Shown one piece after another: positions 61,917-64,000 of a stretch of DNA of 64,000 nt. The notes below the pieces were generated by a model that saw only the letters and a list, made by a program, of their open reading frames with translations, did no database searches and was not told where the DNA came from. Numbering within the stretch: the stretch's first letter is position 1; every line of letters begins with the position of its first letter. Position numbers and translations under genes: made by a program. The DNA is taken from the NCBI RefSeq assembly GCF_000383915.1, contig NZ_KB912942.1, positions 3,717,795-3,781,794 of the forward strand, in the 5' to 3' direction. The stretch comes from Amycolatopsis benzoatilytica AK 16/65 (GTDB taxonomy: Bacteria; Actinomycetota; Actinomycetes; Mycobacteriales; Pseudonocardiaceae).

Positions 61917-63149
61917 ATGCCGAATTCCGCTGCGCACCGCCTCGCCGACTTCGCCGAACGCCTCCTCGGCGGGCCGCTGCCCGTCGCGATCCGCGCCTGG
62001 GACGGGAGCCAGGCCGGTCCCGCCGGGCCGACCGCCGTGCTGAAGAACCGCCGCGCGCTGCGCTGGCTGCTGTTCGCGCCGGGCGAGCTGGGGCTCGCGC
62101 GCGCGTACGTTTCCGGCGATCTGGACGTCGAGGGCGATCTCACCGAAGGCTTCCGCCGGATCTGGGCTTACCGGCCGCAGCTGGCCGCCCGCGACCTCGC
62201 CCGGGCGGCCAAGCTCGCCGCCCGGCTGGGCGTGCTCGGCCTGCCGCCCCGCCCGCCTGCCGAGGAGGCCCGGCTGCGCGGCCCGCTGCACAGCCTCGGC
62301 CGCGACCGGTCGGCGATCTCGCACCACTACGACCTGTCGAACAGCTTCTACCAGCTCCTGCTGGACGATTCGATGGCCTACTCGGCGGGCTTGTGGTCCG
62401 ACCCGGCCGACCTCGCCCGGGCACAGCACGACAAACTCGACCTGATCTGCCGGAAACTCGGCCTGCGGCCGGGGATGCGCCTGCTCGACGTCGGCTGCGG
62501 CTGGGGCTCGCTGCTGCTGCACGCGGCCAAGCACCACGGCGTCCAAGCGGTCGGCGTGACGATCTCGGCGGAGCAGGCGCAGCACGTGAAAGCCCGGCTC
62601 GCGCAGCACGACCTGGACGACCGGGTCGAGGTCCGCAGGCAGGACTACCGGGAGCTCGGCGACGAGTCTTTCGACGCCGTAGCCTCGGTCGAAATGGGCG
62701 AACACGTCGGCGAGCAGAACTACCCGGCCTACGCGGCGACGCTGTTCCGGTCGCTCAAGCCGACCGGGCGCCTGCTGCTGCAGCAGATGTCGCGCGGCGC
62801 GATCGCTCCCGGCGGCGGCGCGTTCATCGAACGCTATGTCGCCCCGGACATGACGATGCGTCCGCTGAGCCGCACCCTGAGCCATCTCGAAACGGCCGGT
62901 TTCGAAGTCCGCGACGTGCACGCGATGCGCGAGCACTACGTGCCGACCGTGCGGGCCTGGGCGGACACGCTGGAGCAGCGGTGGGACGAAGCGGTGGCGC
63001 TGATCGGCGAGGCCGGCGCACGGGTCTGGCGGCTCTACCTGGCCGGCGGCGCGCTCGCGTTCGAGGAGAACCGGATGGGCGTGGACCAGATTCTGGCCGT
63101 GCGCCCGGACGCTGACGGCCGCAGCGGAATGCCGTGGGGGCGGGTGTGA
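61917..63149 (+). CDS. Cyclopropane-fatty-acid synthase family methyltransferase (UfaA1-like)
   Basis: 410 residues. SAM site: MRLLDVGCGWGSLLLHAAKHHGVQAVGVTISAEQ. Substrate region: SISHHYDLSNSFYQLLLDDSMAYSAGLW-type (SAISHHYDLSNSFYQLLLDDSMAYSAGLW), and VEMGEHVGEQNYPAYAATLFRSLKP, then QMSRG and GAFIERYVAPDMTMRPLS. The N-terminal LRWLLFAPGELGLARAYVSGDLDVEGDL is shared with the Rv0447c (UfaA1) group, tied to 10-methyl branched fatty acids such as tuberculostearate. Methylates membrane-lipid double bonds. Leaderless ATG 61917. Confidence 0.93.
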   Translation: MPNSAAHRLADFAERLLGGPLPVAIRAWDGSQAGPAGPTAVLKNRRALRWLLFAPGELGLARAYVSGDLDVEGDLTEGFRRIWAYRPQLAARDLARAAKLAARLGVLGLPPRPPAEEARLRGPLHSLGRDRSAISHHYDLSNSFYQLLLDDSMAYSAGLWSDPADLARAQHDKLDLICRKLGLRPGMRLLDVGCGWGSLLLHAAKHHGVQAVGVTISAEQAQHVKARLAQHDLDDRVEVRRQDYRELGDESFDAVASVEMGEHVGEQNYPAYAATLFRSLKPTGRLLLQQMSRGAIAPGGGAFIERYVAPDMTMRPLSRTLSHLETAGFEVRDVHAMREHYVPTVRAWADTLEQRWDEAVALIGEAGARVWRLYLAGGALAFEENRMGVDQILAVRPDADGRSGMPWGRV

Positions 63150-63925
63150 TCGCGCTGCTCGCCGTCACCGCCGCGATCACGCTGGCCGCGGTGACGGCGA
63201 CGTTCGGGATCGCCCGGCTGCGCCGCCGCTACGACACCATCGACACGTTCTGGGGCCTGGGTTTCGCGCTCGTGGCGGTGACCGCGTTCCCTTTCGGCAC
63301 CGGTCCGCTCGCGCTGCGCCTGACCGTCGCCGGCCTGACCGTGGCGTGGGGCGTCCGGCTGGCCGTTCACCTGCACCTGCGCAACCACTCGCGGCCGGAG
63401 GACCCGCGGTACAAGGAGATCGTCGAACGCGCCGGGCCGAACCCCGGCGTCCGGGTGTTCGTGCGGACGTACTTGGTACAGGCCGTGGTGCTGTGGTTCG
63501 TTTCGCTGCCGGTGCAATTCGCCATGTCCGGCACCGGTTTCGGGGTGACCGGCTGGCTCGGCGTCGCGGTCTGGCTGGTCGGCTTCGCCTTCGAGACGAT
63601 CGGCGACGAGCAGCTGCGCCGCTTCCGGGACGACCCCTCGCGCCGCGGCGACGTGCTCGACACCGGCCTCTGGCGCTACACCCGCCACCCGAACTACTTC
63701 GGAGACGCTTGCGTCTGGTGGGGCCTCTACCTGCTCGCCTGCTCCACCTGGCCCGGCGTGGCGACGGTGCTGTCCCCGCTCGCGATGACGGCCACCCTGG
63801 CGAAGGGCACGGGGAAGCCGATGCTGGAGAAGAGCTTGCGCGAGCGGCGGCCGGGTTATGCCGATTACGTGGAGCGGACCAGCGGGTTCGTCCCGCTGCC
63901 GCCGAAGCGGACCGCGCACCGGTAG
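63146..63925 (+). CDS. DUF1295 membrane protein, steroid-5-alpha-reductase-like
   Basis: 259 residues from GTG 63146, overlapping the methyltransferase stop (GTGA). Six or so membrane helices. The signature is DVLDTGLWRYTRHPNYFGDACVWWGLYLLA near the C-terminus, with RHPNYFG as in isoprenylcysteine methyltransferase and 5-alpha-reductase families, which bind NADPH or SAM there. Corresponds to Rv0446c. It may reduce the methylene-lipid product. Nothing more is seen from 63926 to the window end. Confidence 0.9.
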   Translation: MIALLAVTAAITLAAVTATFGIARLRRRYDTIDTFWGLGFALVAVTAFPFGTGPLALRLTVAGLTVAWGVRLAVHLHLRNHSRPEDPRYKEIVERAGPNPGVRVFVRTYLVQAVVLWFVSLPVQFAMSGTGFGVTGWLGVAVWLVGFAFETIGDEQLRRFRDDPSRRGDVLDTGLWRYTRHPNYFGDACVWWGLYLLACSTWPGVATVLSPLAMTATLAKGTGKPMLEKSLRERRPGYADYVERTSGFVPLPPKRTAHR

Positions 63926-64000
63926 GCGGCGGGTTCGGGGGCCCGCTCGGGCCTGGCGGTTCGCACGCGGCAGGCAGGCCAGCGGAGCTTTCTCGCGCGG

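Overview
The window is about 72% GC with GTG and TTG starts, many leaderless transcripts, a DivIVA/SepF/FtsZ division block and SAM-IV and T-box leaders. That fits a high-GC actinomycete. The dispersed 47-bp palindromes, the SigK/RskA locus and the gene set suggest the Pseudonocardiaceae, most likely Amycolatopsis or a close relative. This is inference from gene content; no 16S is present. I see no tRNA, rRNA, prophage, transposase or CRISPR array, and no complete biosynthetic cluster.

Layout. 1-13.9 kb is accessory chromosome: a cut-off membrane protein opposite a MarR regulator, an ESX-type effector with a lysozyme-like tail, a degenerate M20 peptidase, a hydrolase, a pirin, a PAP2 phosphatase, a CseB/CseC-like two-component operon with a lipoprotein, a TetR/monooxygenase pair, an FMN reductase opposite SoxR, and small proteins. 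14-25.4 kb has RecQ, an adenosine deaminase homologue, a MoxR/VWA operon, a large secreted sedolisin, a lipoprotein, an aldo/keto reductase and a PadR regulator with its membrane protein. 26-33.6 kb is carbon and phosphate metabolism: a ROK regulator, a beta-phosphoglucomutase/GH65 phosphorylase operon (Rv3400-Rv3401 type), Ppx/GppA and an F420-type oxidoreductase. 33.8-38.6 kb holds a fused tandem DUF885 protein and a winged-helix/repeat/Ig-like protein. 38.7-49.6 kb has rluD-like, lspA, a cysteine-desulfurase-like gene behind a SAM-IV riboswitch, a CPA1 antiporter, an ArsR regulator, a class B PBP, and ileS behind a T-box. 50-53 kb has an MFS exporter/ArsR pair and a small envelope protein. 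53.2-58.3 kb is the ftsZ-pgeF-yggS-sepF-yggT-divIVA block. 58.5-63.9 kb is a SigK regulon: FAD enzyme, DUF1365, sigK and rskA on one strand, CFA-type methyltransferase and DUF1295 on the other.

Most notable: (1) two mirror-image SigK-like promoters drive the lipid-modification divergon, each with a 15-nt spacer and each 7 nt from its start codon; (2) nine copies of a 46-47 bp palindrome family occur, one expanded into a 30-bp tandem array and one translated inside yggS; (3) a separate 30-bp array of CCCAATG hairpins lies upstream of the ileS leader; (4) ftsZ has lost its usual neighbour ftsQ; (5) two halves of the DUF885 protein share a 102-bp block of perfect DNA identity; (6) a 41-bp tandem repeat has grown out of the 3' end of an arsR gene.
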